A stretch of DNA of 64,000 bases from Apoda limacodes (lineage: Eukaryota > Arthropoda > Insecta > Lepidoptera > Limacodidae), in NCBI GenBank assembly GCA_946406115.1, contig OX291562.1, forward strand, positions 4,866,001-4,930,000, read 5' to 3'. Positions 46,101 through 60,200 of this stretch are shown piece by piece. Position numbers and translations under genes: made by a program. Under the pieces are notes generated by a model. The model saw nothing but the letters and a program-made list of their open reading frames with translations, made no database searches and was not told the DNA's origin. How positions within the stretch are numbered: position 1 is the stretch's first letter; every line of letters starts with the position of its first letter.

Positions 46101-49100
46101 CGTTTATGTAACAAATGTTTATGAATTAGTATGTTTGGTCACAATAACTTAATATAATCAATTGCAATGACAATTTAAACAGAGATAGCTTTACTCTAAA
46201 TTAACATATAGTCTACATTCTATTCCAAAAAACTCAGGTATAGCAAACTTTCTTAATATAATCTAGGAGGTCAAATGAATACCACGCTGATAACCAAATT
46301 TAGCGTAGGCAGAGCCACAGGCAAAAACTAGTACTTTACATTTTTTTCAGTATAAAATCGAAGTTGACAAAAGTACTCACCGAGCGAGGTTGCCCTTAGG
46401 TCCAGCATCAATCATTCTTTCCTTGTCTAGAGTGAGAAAGTAGAAATTCTCATCTCTTATCTCATGTTGCCGTCTCATTCGTCGTTTAAACTCCTCTTCG
46501 TCTATCAATTCACCGACGTATTCTATCACGAACTGGCCTGTAAAATATAAATAATATTGCCCATTAGAGCTAAACTTTCTCCCATGGCAATGTCAAGAAC
46601 CTAGCATTGTTTTTGATGTTGTTTGATACCAACCCAAGAGTTGGAGGTGAAATGGTCAAAAATGTTGGTACAAGAATGATCTAAATCTGATTTCTTTCTT
46701 GGTTTCCTGTTATTGCTATTCACTTTGGAATTCTATCTAATACTCAAAACATATCTATTCACAAAAAACCATTTCGAAATACATAATATTTATCCATCTG
46801 CATAGATATAAGAGAAATTTAACTTGGTTACTTAACTATGAAAAGAGGTTCCCTTTGCGAAAGCCATAAGCGAATATGGCATCACCTTACCCCTTAAGGG
46901 AAAAATACCGTGCGGCAAGGGTTCTGGTATCGTGTGCCAAGCTTTGGTACCCAATCATTGCACAAGAAAAGAAGACATATGACATGACTCTATAAATAGT
47001 ACATGTCAATTGAATGTGAAAGTAAACTTTGGGTGATAAAACATGACTTTGATTACATAGTACATCCAAATAGTGGAACAGAGATGGTGTACCAAGTAAC
47101 AAGTGAAGTGAAGGATGACAGTATGATCTTATGTTATTAAAATTCTATATTGTCTTAAGAGGAAAAGCTGTGACATTTTTTCCATACAAACGTATTCCCC
47201 TGTTTCCTCCTTGGATTATAACACTAGAGTGATTATTTTTGGACAGACAGGTAAATATTTGCCACTAGCATGTCTGTAAGTTGTTTTTGTTGACAATTTT
47301 TTTTTAAAGGAGATACAACTCTTCATTAATAATAATAATTTTGTCTAGCTTGAAAGCCGCAAATAGAAGTCTATTACTCATAATCGTTAAACCAAATTCA
47401 AAAAAGCAAAAAGCAAAACATAGAACATGTTCTTCTTAACCACAAAATGAAAAAATCCATGAAATCGGTTAAGATTTGAAGGAGGAAATCGAGGAATACG
47501 GAACATCGATTTTATTTAGGTATGATGAGCCCGAGGTCCAATTGTCCCTTTCGCTCAACAATCGCAGGTAGTATATATACGTATATACGGAAGTTAATGT
47601 GATGCGCGCATATCGATAATTCCATTTCCATTTATTTATTCAGTAAGTAGGCCTTAACATGTCAATTTTTAAATAAAAGTACATGTATTTAAGAACAATA
47701 AAACATAAATAAGTAGATAATACTACCACAAAAAAAACTGAAGTTTAAATACAAATAGTAGAATTATATATGTCAAAATAAAATAGCAGAATCTTAAGTC
47801 AAGTTACAAATATAAAATTATGTCAAAAAAAAAACTATTATCTATTTAAATGTTGCACGAAACATGTCAAAAAAAAAAAGTTTGTTAAGTCCAATTAATC
47901 TTGTCATTTAAAAACTCGTCAACAGTGTAATACCCTCCCTGTATCAAATGACATTTAATTGTAGATTTAAGTTGATGTAAAGGCAAGTTCAGGGTAGTCT
48001 GTGGGATCTTGTTATAAAAGCGTACACACTGCGTAATTGTATCGATACCTAGTGTTTTCTTGAGTAATCGATTTTTTTTACTCGTCTTCAGCAAAGGAAA
48101 GCTTATTATATATTAAATTCACGCGTGTCGGCGATATTTGTAAATGCTTTATAAATGTAAATCATAAAGGTTTAGCCGACTTCGGTTAAGAAAAGGTAGG
48201 GTTATATATCTAACAGTCTATGTATATAAGGGTTCATGGTGCGGATTTCAAAATTACCTATTCGAGGCAAGTGGCATTTTCGAATTCAGTTGTATATAAT
48301 TTTTTGCCTGCGTCTTCATCTACCAGTATTATTAATATTCAAATAGTTACCAAATGAAACAATGTTTTTAAAGTGAAAACTTCTTTAGCGGCGCTGTGCA
48401 CTTTTTTTTTTGGGTAAAAAATTTTAAACTCGCGTCAGGTCACGTGTCCTGATCGAAAATTCATAGAAAATTCGTAAGACGCAACTCGCGTCAGATTTAT
48501 TTACATAAGATTAGTTTTTGTGATGGGTAAAAAATGATAAACTCGCGTCAGACGGAAACCATAAAGCAACGCCTATTTTACTTTTGAAGTGAAAACGTCT
48601 TTAGCGGCGTTGTGCACTTTTTTTGTGATGGGTTAAAAATGTTAAACTCTATGGAACGAATAAAAAGTAAGAGGAAATTGGGTTGATAAAAAGATAAAAG
48701 TGCTGATTACACATGTTAAAATGTTATATCCAGGTTGTATGTTTTTGAAGTGAACACTTTAGAAAATTCGTAAGACGGAACTCGCGTCAGATTTATTTAC
48801 ATTAGGTTAGTTTTTTTTTATTTTTAGCATATGCCGAATATAAGTAGTACAGGGAGGTTGGATATGGGATTTTAATTCTATGACAGATTAAGATGTCAAA
48901 TATACTACGTCAAAAACTAAATAAACAAACATTATCCTACTAATATTATAAATGTGAAAGTTTGTCTGTATGGATGGATGTTTGTTACTCTTTCACGCTT
49001 CAACCACTTGACGGATCGGGATGAAACTTGGCATAGATATAGGTTAGGTCCTGAAATGGCATAAAGGCTACTTTTGATCCCGAAATTCCCGCGGGAATAA

Positions 49101-52100
49101 GTATAACCGAGCTTAAACGAACTATAGCTGTAGCTACAGCTTGATATAGCAAACTTCATTAGTGTAATAAAGGAGTAAATCACAGTCGCCGATAACCTAA
49201 TTTAGGGCGGGCTAATTAAGGAGTAAATTACAGTTAATTTAGGGCGGGCTAATTAAGGAGTAAATTACAGTATTGATACTGTGATTAAATAAAGGAGTCC
49301 CACGCCGATAACCGAATTTAGGGCGGGCGGAACCGCTGGCAAAGTCTAGTTGTTTATAATAATGAAAGTGCGGATTACACATGTTAAAATGTGTTAAGAT
49401 ACGATACGATACGAGGTGAGATAAAAGTAATTGTAGAGCATAGCTTACGTTACACTGGATAGAAGGTAAATCTATGTGTTGACGTGTCAATAGGTGATTT
49501 TATAGGAAAATTAATAAACAATCTTTATTTATTATGTTAGGTTGTGTCAAAGGCAATAGTCGAAAGTTAGAGGAGTTAGAGACGTGTGATAGGATAGAGA
49601 GCCAGTTCCATAGTAGTAGTGGCATAGTAATATATAATGTTTAATATAGCTTATTAAATATAGGTAGGATATTGCTCAAAAATATACAATGAGTCAAGAC
49701 ATGTCTTGTGACATATTTGAGTGTTAAGCGCGAATTGTGTGTTAAGGACATTGGTTTTGTACAATTAAATATGACGTATGAGTTGTCTTGTAACATATTT
49801 GAATGTTAAGCGCGAATCGTGAAACTGAAAGGTTTTCACTTCTGCCGGCACTCCCGGAGTGCAACCCGTTTTTTTTTATCAGTTTATTATACTACATTTT
49901 TATGTTTGCAAATTAAGTCTTTCTCTTACTGGTAAATTTCGTGGTATACGACTGTCAATTAATTCCGGTAAAAAGCATTGGTAATAGAAATTCTCCAATA
50001 GAGGTTCCATTTTTCCAACACAACACATCTACAACCTTGGAGAAATTTCAAATCAATCAGCCAGCTGCGGCCGGCGGTGACGGCGGCGCGGCGGCGGGGT
50101 GCGGGCGGATATACCACGCGGCTCGCACACACACACACACACGCTCAGTTTGGACTCACCCACACATAAATATCCGCTTGTTGCGTCTGTGCGACAGCAA
50201 TAGTTACGAGAAATACCTATTTTCCAAATGTCTTGACCAAAGCCATTCCTCTTTAATGCAAAATCAGTAAAACACTCCCCAGCTCTTTAATAATGCCATC
50301 CCGCGTTTTCAGCTCTGATTTCTGCGTAGCTTAAAAAATGAGGTTTTAAAAGTGAAAGGAACTCGATATTTCTCAGATTCGCCAATTTGCATTGCTACCA
50401 AGAGGGCAAAAATTGTCCCTTCATTAACATTAGGTTATATAAAGTTTATCGACCAAAAGACACAACATGACAACAATTAAGAACGGGTCAAAAGCGTTAT
50501 TATATACCTTGTACTCAGAATCTCCGTAACATAGAAGATGATATAGATTTATACACCCTGGGGAATTCAACGAAAACCTAGGAACTAAAAATTGCAATAA
50601 GTTAAAAATGGGGACATTGAAAGAAGGGAAGCGAAACCGTAGAAGACAGCCATTAACAGACTATAGAGAAAGGACTCTTGGACTTATAAAATCCAAAACC
50701 CAGGGAATGGACCTGAATGAATCCAGACGACGACACGGTTTCACAAAAATTACATTGACTTATCCTGATATCCGATAGGCGAATATTTAGAAGTATCTTT
50801 GATCCATAGGGTAATAAATATTAGGCTCAAAATGGCAAGAAGTCGTTTGATAAAATTAACACCCGTTAGAATGACTGCCGACATAGAAAACCCTGAAATT
50901 TGTAATCTTTACAATCACTTTCAGAAATGTCGACATACACTAAACCTCATATTAAAAGGATAGCAAAATTATTTAGAATTTTCCATTTCGTTCCGTTCCA
51001 GCGTCTTACCAGCCAGCGTTCTATTGCAAGGACTCAAGGAACGGGTCACATAGGAAAAGAACTGTCGATGAGAGGGTTCTGTAGAGTGCTCAAAACTGCG
51101 GGCTAGAACAGCGGAAACGTCCAAAAAGGTGATAACTGAAGAAACGGAGGGTCCTCAACCACCGGAAGGTATGCGGCGTTTAGCAAAATTATTTATAATT
51201 TTAAATACAAAAATACAAATAAGACAATGTCTTTGTCTGCTTTACTTTTTTTATATCTTTACTGAAGTTTTTATTTTATTCGTTTGTTCTTACCTTGTTT
51301 GATGTCCTGTAAGGTTTTTAAGCCCCAGCCTCTATGGGGAGTGGGGTAAGGAACCATTTTAGGGTAAAGGCGCTTCTCAAATGCTCTGTTATTGCACCGG
51401 TCGCCTGCTCTGCATGATGGTCCACATTCAGTTAGTAACATTCTGTAATAAAACATTGCTGAGCTTAGGTCATCTCTCAAAACATAATTAGTCAGAAATA
51501 CAAAGAAATTGCGGCTAAGTGGTCTTGACGTCTGCCTTACATTCTGAAGGATATTAGTTCAATACCGGCATGTACCAATGAGTCTTTTTCTAAAATCCTT
51601 AACTACATTATTTCGCTTACACCACTGGCTTTTCAGGAAAGGAAATTCGTATAAAAAAGTCGTATGTGAAGTCCACAATCCACAATAGGCAGGCGTGATG
51701 CACTATGGCCTTAATTGACCTTGCCGCCCCGTGAGGATAAGCCGGATGGAGGTAGTGCCTCAACAGTAGTGACGATGAAAGCTGGCTACACAAACCCACA
51801 CACAAACACTGATACGCATGCACGCACGCACGCACGCACGTGATATGGCATACGTCCACGATATGAATGGCATATGTCCAACAGTGGACTGCCATATGCT
51901 GATTAATTGATGAGACTGACACTGATATCTGTCACCCAATCACAGGTATCTGAACATTGGACAAAGAATAAAATAGTATATTATTGTACAATAGAATAAA
52001 AAAGTCCTTGGCCTCTAATTTCTGTGTTTTTCTGGCTCGCACACGTGATATTTATATTTTGTATACAATGCGAATGGGATAGGCTACGCCTTTATGATGT

Positions 52101-55100
52101 CACATAATAAATAGACACAGAAGGACCATATTAAGCACGCTTAACCACGTGCATTTTCACTTCCGCCACGCCTTAGCTCGGATGAGTTTGACCCGTAAAG
52201 CAGCATAGCCAGGTTATCCCGAATGAAATTACTTTATCTTTCACCACCAAGATTAAAATTATAATACGCAAGTGCCTGCAACGGTGATATTAACCTCTGT
52301 GACCTTTGCAGCTAATAATTTTTTATGGAAAATATTAAAGCGAGATCTTCTTCAGTATTTTAGAAAAACGCAATACAATACCTGTTAAGGCATTGTGAGT
52401 ACGGTCCACAGGGGTCTTCCACCATAGGGTCGCACTCACACTGCGTCAGGGAATGCTCTTCAATGTCCAATTTACGGCCACAGAGCGAACCGCACGGTTT
52501 GTTCACCTTCAATTTGACGTAATGTGGGGGTAGTAGGGTTGAAGCCAACTCTTGGTGTTCCACTTCGTTTGGAGGGATACCTGGAAGAGCAAGATGTGAA
52601 AACTTTAAAACGTGAGACTTATTATTACACATGGAAAATACATTTTTTTGATCTACTAAAGGTTTGCGAATTGAGAAACGGCGGCAGTTCTTTTTGCGAT
52701 GGGGAGGGGGGCGTTCTATGACACTGGACGAAGACAGGTGTCAACCGCGATGGCGACACCTGTCTCTTTGGAATGTGTCGTGCGAATCCAGAGAAGACAT
52801 TCTTCAGTGAAGACATGTAAAATAACTAAATTATGGTTTAATTTGTATAAGAGAAAGATAATGATTTTATAATGTCTCTTATTTTTTATTTTACTACTTC
52901 TTTGCTGGTCTTTTACAGCTTATACAAAGCCATCTCAGTCAAGCATGATACACTGTACCAAATGCAGTGATGGGGCAACAGACTCACCACTTTTCATGCT
53001 GTACTAAAACAGCTAGTACAGAGGCAATCCTACACAATATGATGTGGATGTGTTACATATCCAGCAATTGAGGACCACTTTCTAGGTATTTTAGATATTT
53101 CATAAAAGTTCTACTAATATTTAAAGAAGATACATTTGAGTTAAATCGATGTCAAAAAAATGAGGAGGTAAGAGATAATCGATATTAAGGACTCAGACAC
53201 TCGACGCTATACTACCTACATGCTTTCTTCTGAAGGCAATTTCAATTGCAAAATCTTATTCCGATCAAGATATATGTATATTGATACTCTTAAAGAGCAC
53301 GAAAATACTTTACGATTAAGAGCGTCATCCCTGCTGAGTACAAAGCGAAATTAAAAAAGTGTGCTTCTACAGAAATATGTTACTAGTTATAAGCTATTTT
53401 TAGAATGTATTGTTATGTTTCTAGGATAAAACTGCGAGTTGTAGATAGCATGTCTGCTAAAAACAGCCACTTTTATCGGAAGCGCTATCTACAACTCGCA
53501 GTTTTATCCTAGAAACAGTACAAAATGTTCATAAAATAGCTTATAAATAGCTGGTTACATATTTCTCTAGAAGCGCATTTTTAGAATTCGCTTTAGATAG
53601 GAAAATAAAAATATCAATTCCCTGACTGAGGAACTGAGAGACACGCGGATGGTCAAGTTACACTTGGCACCTTCGTATTTCCATATGATAAACTTGTTTT
53701 GAATTACTGTAGGATTTTAAGATGGAAATTAGTTTTCAAGACTTAGAATGCTAGTGTAGATGCTGTAATGTCACCGTCGTCGCGTGCAGATATAAAAATA
53801 TTTACAGTGCGACACATGTCGCGCTCTACTTACAAAATAATAGGTGCGTTATGTTGAAACGCATTAAACACATGAGCTTGTAGGAAGTAGAGTAAGCAAA
53901 CTCCAAGGCCTAATGGACAACCTACATACAAAATTGCATCGCATCCAAATCGTACGCACGTAACAAGGAATTGATAAATGTAAGACAGATTGTCTATGTA
54001 TTTAAGTAGTAAATGCATTAGTATTACGTCTCCAGAAACCAGTAAACATCTCTGGCAATATATAACTTCACCTGCTGCAATGTCTACATAGAATAATTAA
54101 CATACAGTGATTACAGTAGTTACACACTCTATGCTCTCTATGCGCACATTCGAACATTCTGTTAAGCAAAAATATGTCGGCATTTTCGGTCCACATTCAA
54201 CGTATTGGCTGCACATGCTCGTAGGTACAGCAGTGGATACGCTGTTAAAATAATCAAAACGAACAGCCATATTTTTTGTCAAATTTGGTAAACAAAACGA
54301 TTTGAATGCCTATGCGATGTCATGGATCTCAATGCTGCTCAACAAAACGCAGCTAATATAACCAACCACCAGTTTATGGTGGCGTCATCGTCGCAGGGCG
54401 CCACCTCTCTCCATCACCTGTATCTGTCCTGTCGAAATAGATTCAGTATAAAATACAGATAAAGATTTTACCTTTTAGTATTTCACAAGCTCTGTTAGCA
54501 TGATTAATGGCTTTTGTGAATGCTTCATCTATTTTCGATTTTTGGCTGGATATTCTGCCACTGTCCCCTGAAATTAACCGAAAAATATTAAGACTACTTA
54601 CAGGCTATATTATCAAATGACATATTTGACAAATGACTTTGTTTGAAATCAATAAATTCTAAATGCTTCCCTCTACCTATTATAATAAAAAAGGGAATAT
54701 CTATGTTATTTGTGGTACTGTCGACGTCATGGCGTATATAAAAATAATTTCGAAAAGTTCACAACTCTAAGGGATGTGCCCTTTTCTCACCAACAATATA
54801 TTGATCTTATAACATAGTATTAAAGAAGTAAGATATTATTGATTTCAAGAAAACAAATGGAGAAAGTAACTCTGAAGAAATTTCGTTCTTTCTAGAGTAA
54901 AAGGCACAATTTATATGGTTTTTTCTTTAAATTATGTGAATTTAATATCATAAATTTAAAGGGCACAAATATTTCTGTAACTTCGATTGCAAATTGGCTC
55001 CAGAATGCAACTCCAAAATATTTTTATAATTCATTAAAATTCTTTAAAAAATAGTTTTTTTCATTTCCTGAAAAGTTTAAATATTCAGACATGCGCCCCT

Positions 55101-57201
55101 TTCGAAATTTCATATTCAATTGCATAATGCTTTAGCGAAAAATAACTTACCTTCTTGGAAGGGAAAAACACGACCTCTGTTGACCCAGTAATGATCGTAT
55201 TGGCCAAAAAATCGAACGACAAATTCGCCAAAGGAATGTTTAACGCTCAGTATGTTTTCTGGTATTTCGCTTGGATGTAGAATTATGCCTGGCCACCATC
55301 TAAAAAACAGTATAAAAATAAAATCTAATTTATGGTATATGATACAAGTCAGCTAAACCGAACCGAGTGTATTACTAACGCTCATAAATATATCTCCAAT
55401 CATATATGACTCCCTCGCAGTCTAGTTGGTAGTGTGGCCGACTTCTGTGCAGAGGGTGTGGGTTCGATTCCCGATGTTATAAATATTTGAGTTTGTCTTG
55501 AGTCTGGGTGTAATTATGTATGATATGTATGTATTTACAAAAAGAAAAGTAATATATGTATTTGTGTCTGTTGTCTGGTGTCCATAACACAAGCTTTGCT
55601 TACTATGGAGGCAGACCGTGCTGTGTGTAATGTCCAAATATTTTTGTTTTTTAAATCGCTTGGGAACAAACGTACGTCACATTCTATTTAGATAAATATT
55701 AGTGCGATATTCCAATACTAATAAGCAAGTACTGTTATGGCAAGTCGCGTCTTGTTTACAAACATTATATCCATTAAATGCGGTCAATGCTCTCAGGTAC
55801 TTTAAGAAACGTAGGTAGGTAATTAGTTTTATAGCTTGATTATTGTTCATTACATTTTTTCTATCCTACCTTAACAACTGACATTATTGGTTTGATGGTT
55901 ATCCGTCTTGCATCACTTTTGGTGAAGTAACCGCGAAAAGTACTTAGTTCCGCGCGCCCCGTAAATCAGCCACTCAACAAGGGAAATAAGGGTACAAGTA
56001 GACCACCTGGCCAGGGTCCGCATTTTCAATCAACGAGCCTAGTTTCGAACCAGCGACGTGGCGACAAAAGAGGTACATAACCAGTCAGTCTTTCTAATCC
56101 TTTTATTTTCTTCCACTCACTATGCGCTGATTCGTGCGTTCTGTTTACCGAAAACGAATGCACTGCTCTATGTGCAATAAGGATACATTTCCGGTACGCA
56201 TTAAACGCATTGGCTTGACATGCTTGTGGCAGTGGATTGCTATTTAAATAGTTACATTGTTAGTTAATGTTTGGTAAATAGATAGATTTTGATGTCTATG
56301 CCGAAATAGGCTGCATAATAAAACAATAGAGAAAAAAAGCCAATAAAACCTCACCTGTAGTGTCCTAATTTAACCCAAACCATTTCCCCGTACAAAGGCA
56401 ACCGACCAGTTTCACAATCTTCACACATGTATCCACCTAAAATTACGAAAACACTTATTGTTTATTTATATTTTTAACATTAAATTTCCATTAAAAATCT
56501 TTTACTCACCTTCAGGTGGTTTAATATTAAGACATTCAGCATGGAACGATGTTGGACAATATTCACAACAAATCAATGAACCTCCAAGGGCACATATAAA
56601 GCACCAGCCAGTGTTTACGTGACATGGGACTTTACCTGGCCTGAAATGACAAAAATCTTCTTATATACACACCTCTAGAAGTATGTTACATAATATGGAT
56701 ATAGAAAAATATATAAAAGTTCAGTCTGTAGACAAACTAACAAAGCACAAATGCAATCTACTATAAATTTATGAGTAATACTTTCAACCGGAATAAGGTT
56801 AATCGGATTTTATTCTTCAAAAATTGGTTCGGCAGCAAGTACCGTACATGCAACTTCTCGTGAGAAAAATTCTTTTACAAAAAAAAAAAAAATTACGTCA
56901 TATTGGATCCGCCATTTTGAATTTCAAAAAAACTGATAAAAAATTCAACATCAGCACCTTCGAAAACCCTTTACTACCCCTCGATACATGAAATTAGACA
57001 TGAAATTTATGTTGCGTGCATAAAAGTCAGTTTTTTAAGGATAAAAAACGAACCGCTGGACCGATTTATTTCAGACTCCTTAAGATCTAAGTCATGACGT
57101 GGTATTGATATGTCATCAGAGCGATTCGGTCCAGTAGTTATTGAGGAATTGAAAGCCAAACTATGTCTACATATATACATACATACATACATACATACAT
57201 A

Positions 57202-57241
<40 letters not shown>

Positions 57242-60200
57242 ACTCTAAAAATGATTGCAAATGATTCTCCAAGTCTTGAAACGTAACAAAATTTCGGATA
57301 ATACATACCTGTGTTCGTAATGCCTTGGACATATGATATGTGATCCAGTCAAGATTTGACTTCCGGCTGGTAAACATTTGGTAAGTGAGTGATATGTTGC
57401 AGGACATCTTACGCATCTCGCCAGTTTATCTCCACTGAATCTAGTTTTGCACCCTCTAGGGTCATCAGAAACACACGTATGGCAGACATGTTTAGGGCAC
57501 ATAAAACCTTCAAATTGTTGATTTACTTTTTTGCTATTGCGTGAAGGTTCTCCAGAATTAAACTGGGTTTGAGGCCAGTGATCAAGGCATTCCAAATGAT
57601 AGTATTTATAACAATGAGCTACTTGACATCTTTGTCTGTATTCAATTTTATTTTTGGGTGATTCATTTGATTTGCACACAAAACAAACAGGTACATCATA
57701 TTTTTGGCAGTTTAGGCATTTAAGGTTTGAATTTTCTATATTTTCGGGGTTATTTTCACTTTTTAATTTCAGTTTCACATCTACAATCTCGCACTTTCCT
57801 GCTACTGTACTCGACCAATCGAGTTCGCAATCACTTGCCGTCTCATAATCCTCGTTTTTAAAAGTCTCTAAGATTTCTTTCATTTTAAGAGACAATTGTT
57901 CCTCAAAATTATCGGCATCTGCTACAATAGTAGGTGATAAGTTTGAAATTTCATCTAAGTACTTATTCTGCCCATCCTCGGACACATTTGGATCATGAGA
58001 TTTGTCGTCACTTTGACTTCCCGACTCTTGGCCACCTGAATCATTCAAACTTTTAGGTGTTTTGCTTTTTGGTTTTTTTCTTTTTTTTCTTCCCCGTTTT
58101 AAAACCTCCACTTCTCCTACTTCCTCCTTCTTCGTAGCACAATCAACATGAAACATGTTATGACACCCAGTACATTTGGCTAAGTTACCTGGCTTTTCAC
58201 ATAAGTCGCATACTTTTTCTCTTACTAAACCTTTAAAAATATTTGGTTTTGATTTAGTTAACTGAGCAAAATACATCTCTTCTAAATCTTCATCATCAAA
58301 ATCCTCAGTTTCATCTAAGTCAATAACTTTCTCGTTTGTTCCTTGCTGATTACTAATATTTGAGATTTCAAGTACAGGCTTTTTCTTTGAAATATTTCCT
58401 TTACTTTCCATATCTTGCTTTAGATCCACGTGATTGACTATCTCAAAACATTCTATTTCATCTTCTACATCAGAATAATCCTTAATATATAAAGGTTTCG
58501 CAGTGGTGCGTTTAGGTTTATCTCTGTACATTATATCTTCGATTCGGATGATTGGCTCTTTTTCCAATTTAATCTTTTTCTTGTATTTTTTCGGCTGCGG
58601 CACAGGTTCTACATTTAATCCTTTTACTGCAATATCATCACACTTGTCCGTAGCAGTCTTTGAATTATCTTCGTACGTCCAAGTTTTGTATAAATATCTG
58701 ACAATCTCATCCTGAGTAAGTTGAGGATTTTCATCCATTAGAACATCTTGTCTTAGCTCAAGGTAATTACAAAAATCTGGATTTTCTAATGCTTTGGCTA
58801 GATAGTTTTTTTCATTAGCCTGCGTAATGGACACTTGTCTGTGTTTTTTGGTGCTAAATTCAGGTTTTTCGCTAGACACATCACTGTCTGTAGAATCAAG
58901 AAAAGCTGATTCTAAATGCTTATTTTCAGAAGAGCCTTTAGTAGACATAGACGTTAGTTTATTTTTAATCCTAACTTTACGTTTATTAACGGACGTTTTA
59001 CTATCTTCCCTCTTGACAGTCACAGTTTCTGAATCTTTGTTTATTTGAAGCCTTGTTTTTAAGACCTCATTACTTTCAGAAATACTTTTGACGAAATCAG
59101 ATGTAATTTTGTCAGCTGGAGATTTCTTTTCTCTATCTTCAGAGTCTTTTTCTAGTTTTACTTTTATACTATTTATTATTTCTTGACATGAAGTTCCATC
59201 GTTCGAATCTTTGGCCGTAATGTCGTCCGATAATGATACAATATTCAAGTCATTCTTACAATCGGAAATCTTATTTAATTTTGCTATAGATCTGTTCTCC
59301 GCCAACTGTGATTTTTTTTCTGACAAACCTCGTTTAACATCTAAATATTCTGGGATTTTAGTCTCTGCTACTTTAGTTAAATCAAATATATTGCCAGCAA
59401 ATTTCATGTCAGTTTTGGAGCAAATGTTACGTTTAATACCTATTATGTCACTATCATCAGTAGTTACAGACTGAATCTCTAAATCGACTTCCTTCTTTAC
59501 TATCGACATTATACAATTGTTTGGTTCAGAACAATGTGTTTCTTTGTTTTTTATAGAATGCTCAAGTGCAGACTTATGGTGCATGTTAGCTAGATCATTT
59601 TTCACGTTGGAAGGCAAACTAGACACCTGTCTGTGTTTCTTAGAACTCAATTTACTTTTAGACTCCTCGCTACCTGCCAAATTAAGAAAATCTATTTCTG
59701 AATGTTTATTTTCAGAAGAGCCCTTAGTAGACACAGGCGGTACTTTATTTTTTTGCCGATGTTTACGTTTACCAACAAACGTGTCACTATCTTCTGATTT
59801 GACAATCGCAGTTTCTAAATCCTCGTTTCTTTCAAAGCTTGTTTTTAAATTTGCATTTTTTTCAGGAGTACTTTTGACGACCTCAGATTTAATTTTGTCA
59901 ACTAGTACACATTTATTTTCTCCAACTTCAGATTGATTGTCTGTTTTCACTGCTGTTTTATTTATCATGTCTTGAGCTAAAGTTTCGGTATTCAGATCTT
60001 TGACAGAAATTTCATCAGATATTGATACAGTCAAATACTTTTCACAATCGGAAGTCTTATTCTTTTTTTTCATAAAATCGTTTTTAGGCACCTGTGGATT
60101 TTTATGTAACACATCTTGTTTCATATCTAAATATTCCGTAAAATTAAGATCCTTAATTTCAGTTTTATCAAATAACATACTGGCAGCCAAGTTAATTTTA

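Noticed and set aside
49941..50270. 109-codon open frame with GGDGGAAAG
   Set aside because: It crosses a CGGCGG/CACACA simple repeat in an intron and has no conserved protein motif.
57007..57416. Open frames with VCVCVC and YVCMYVCMY runs
   Set aside because: Translation of the (AC)n and (ATAC)n microsatellite.
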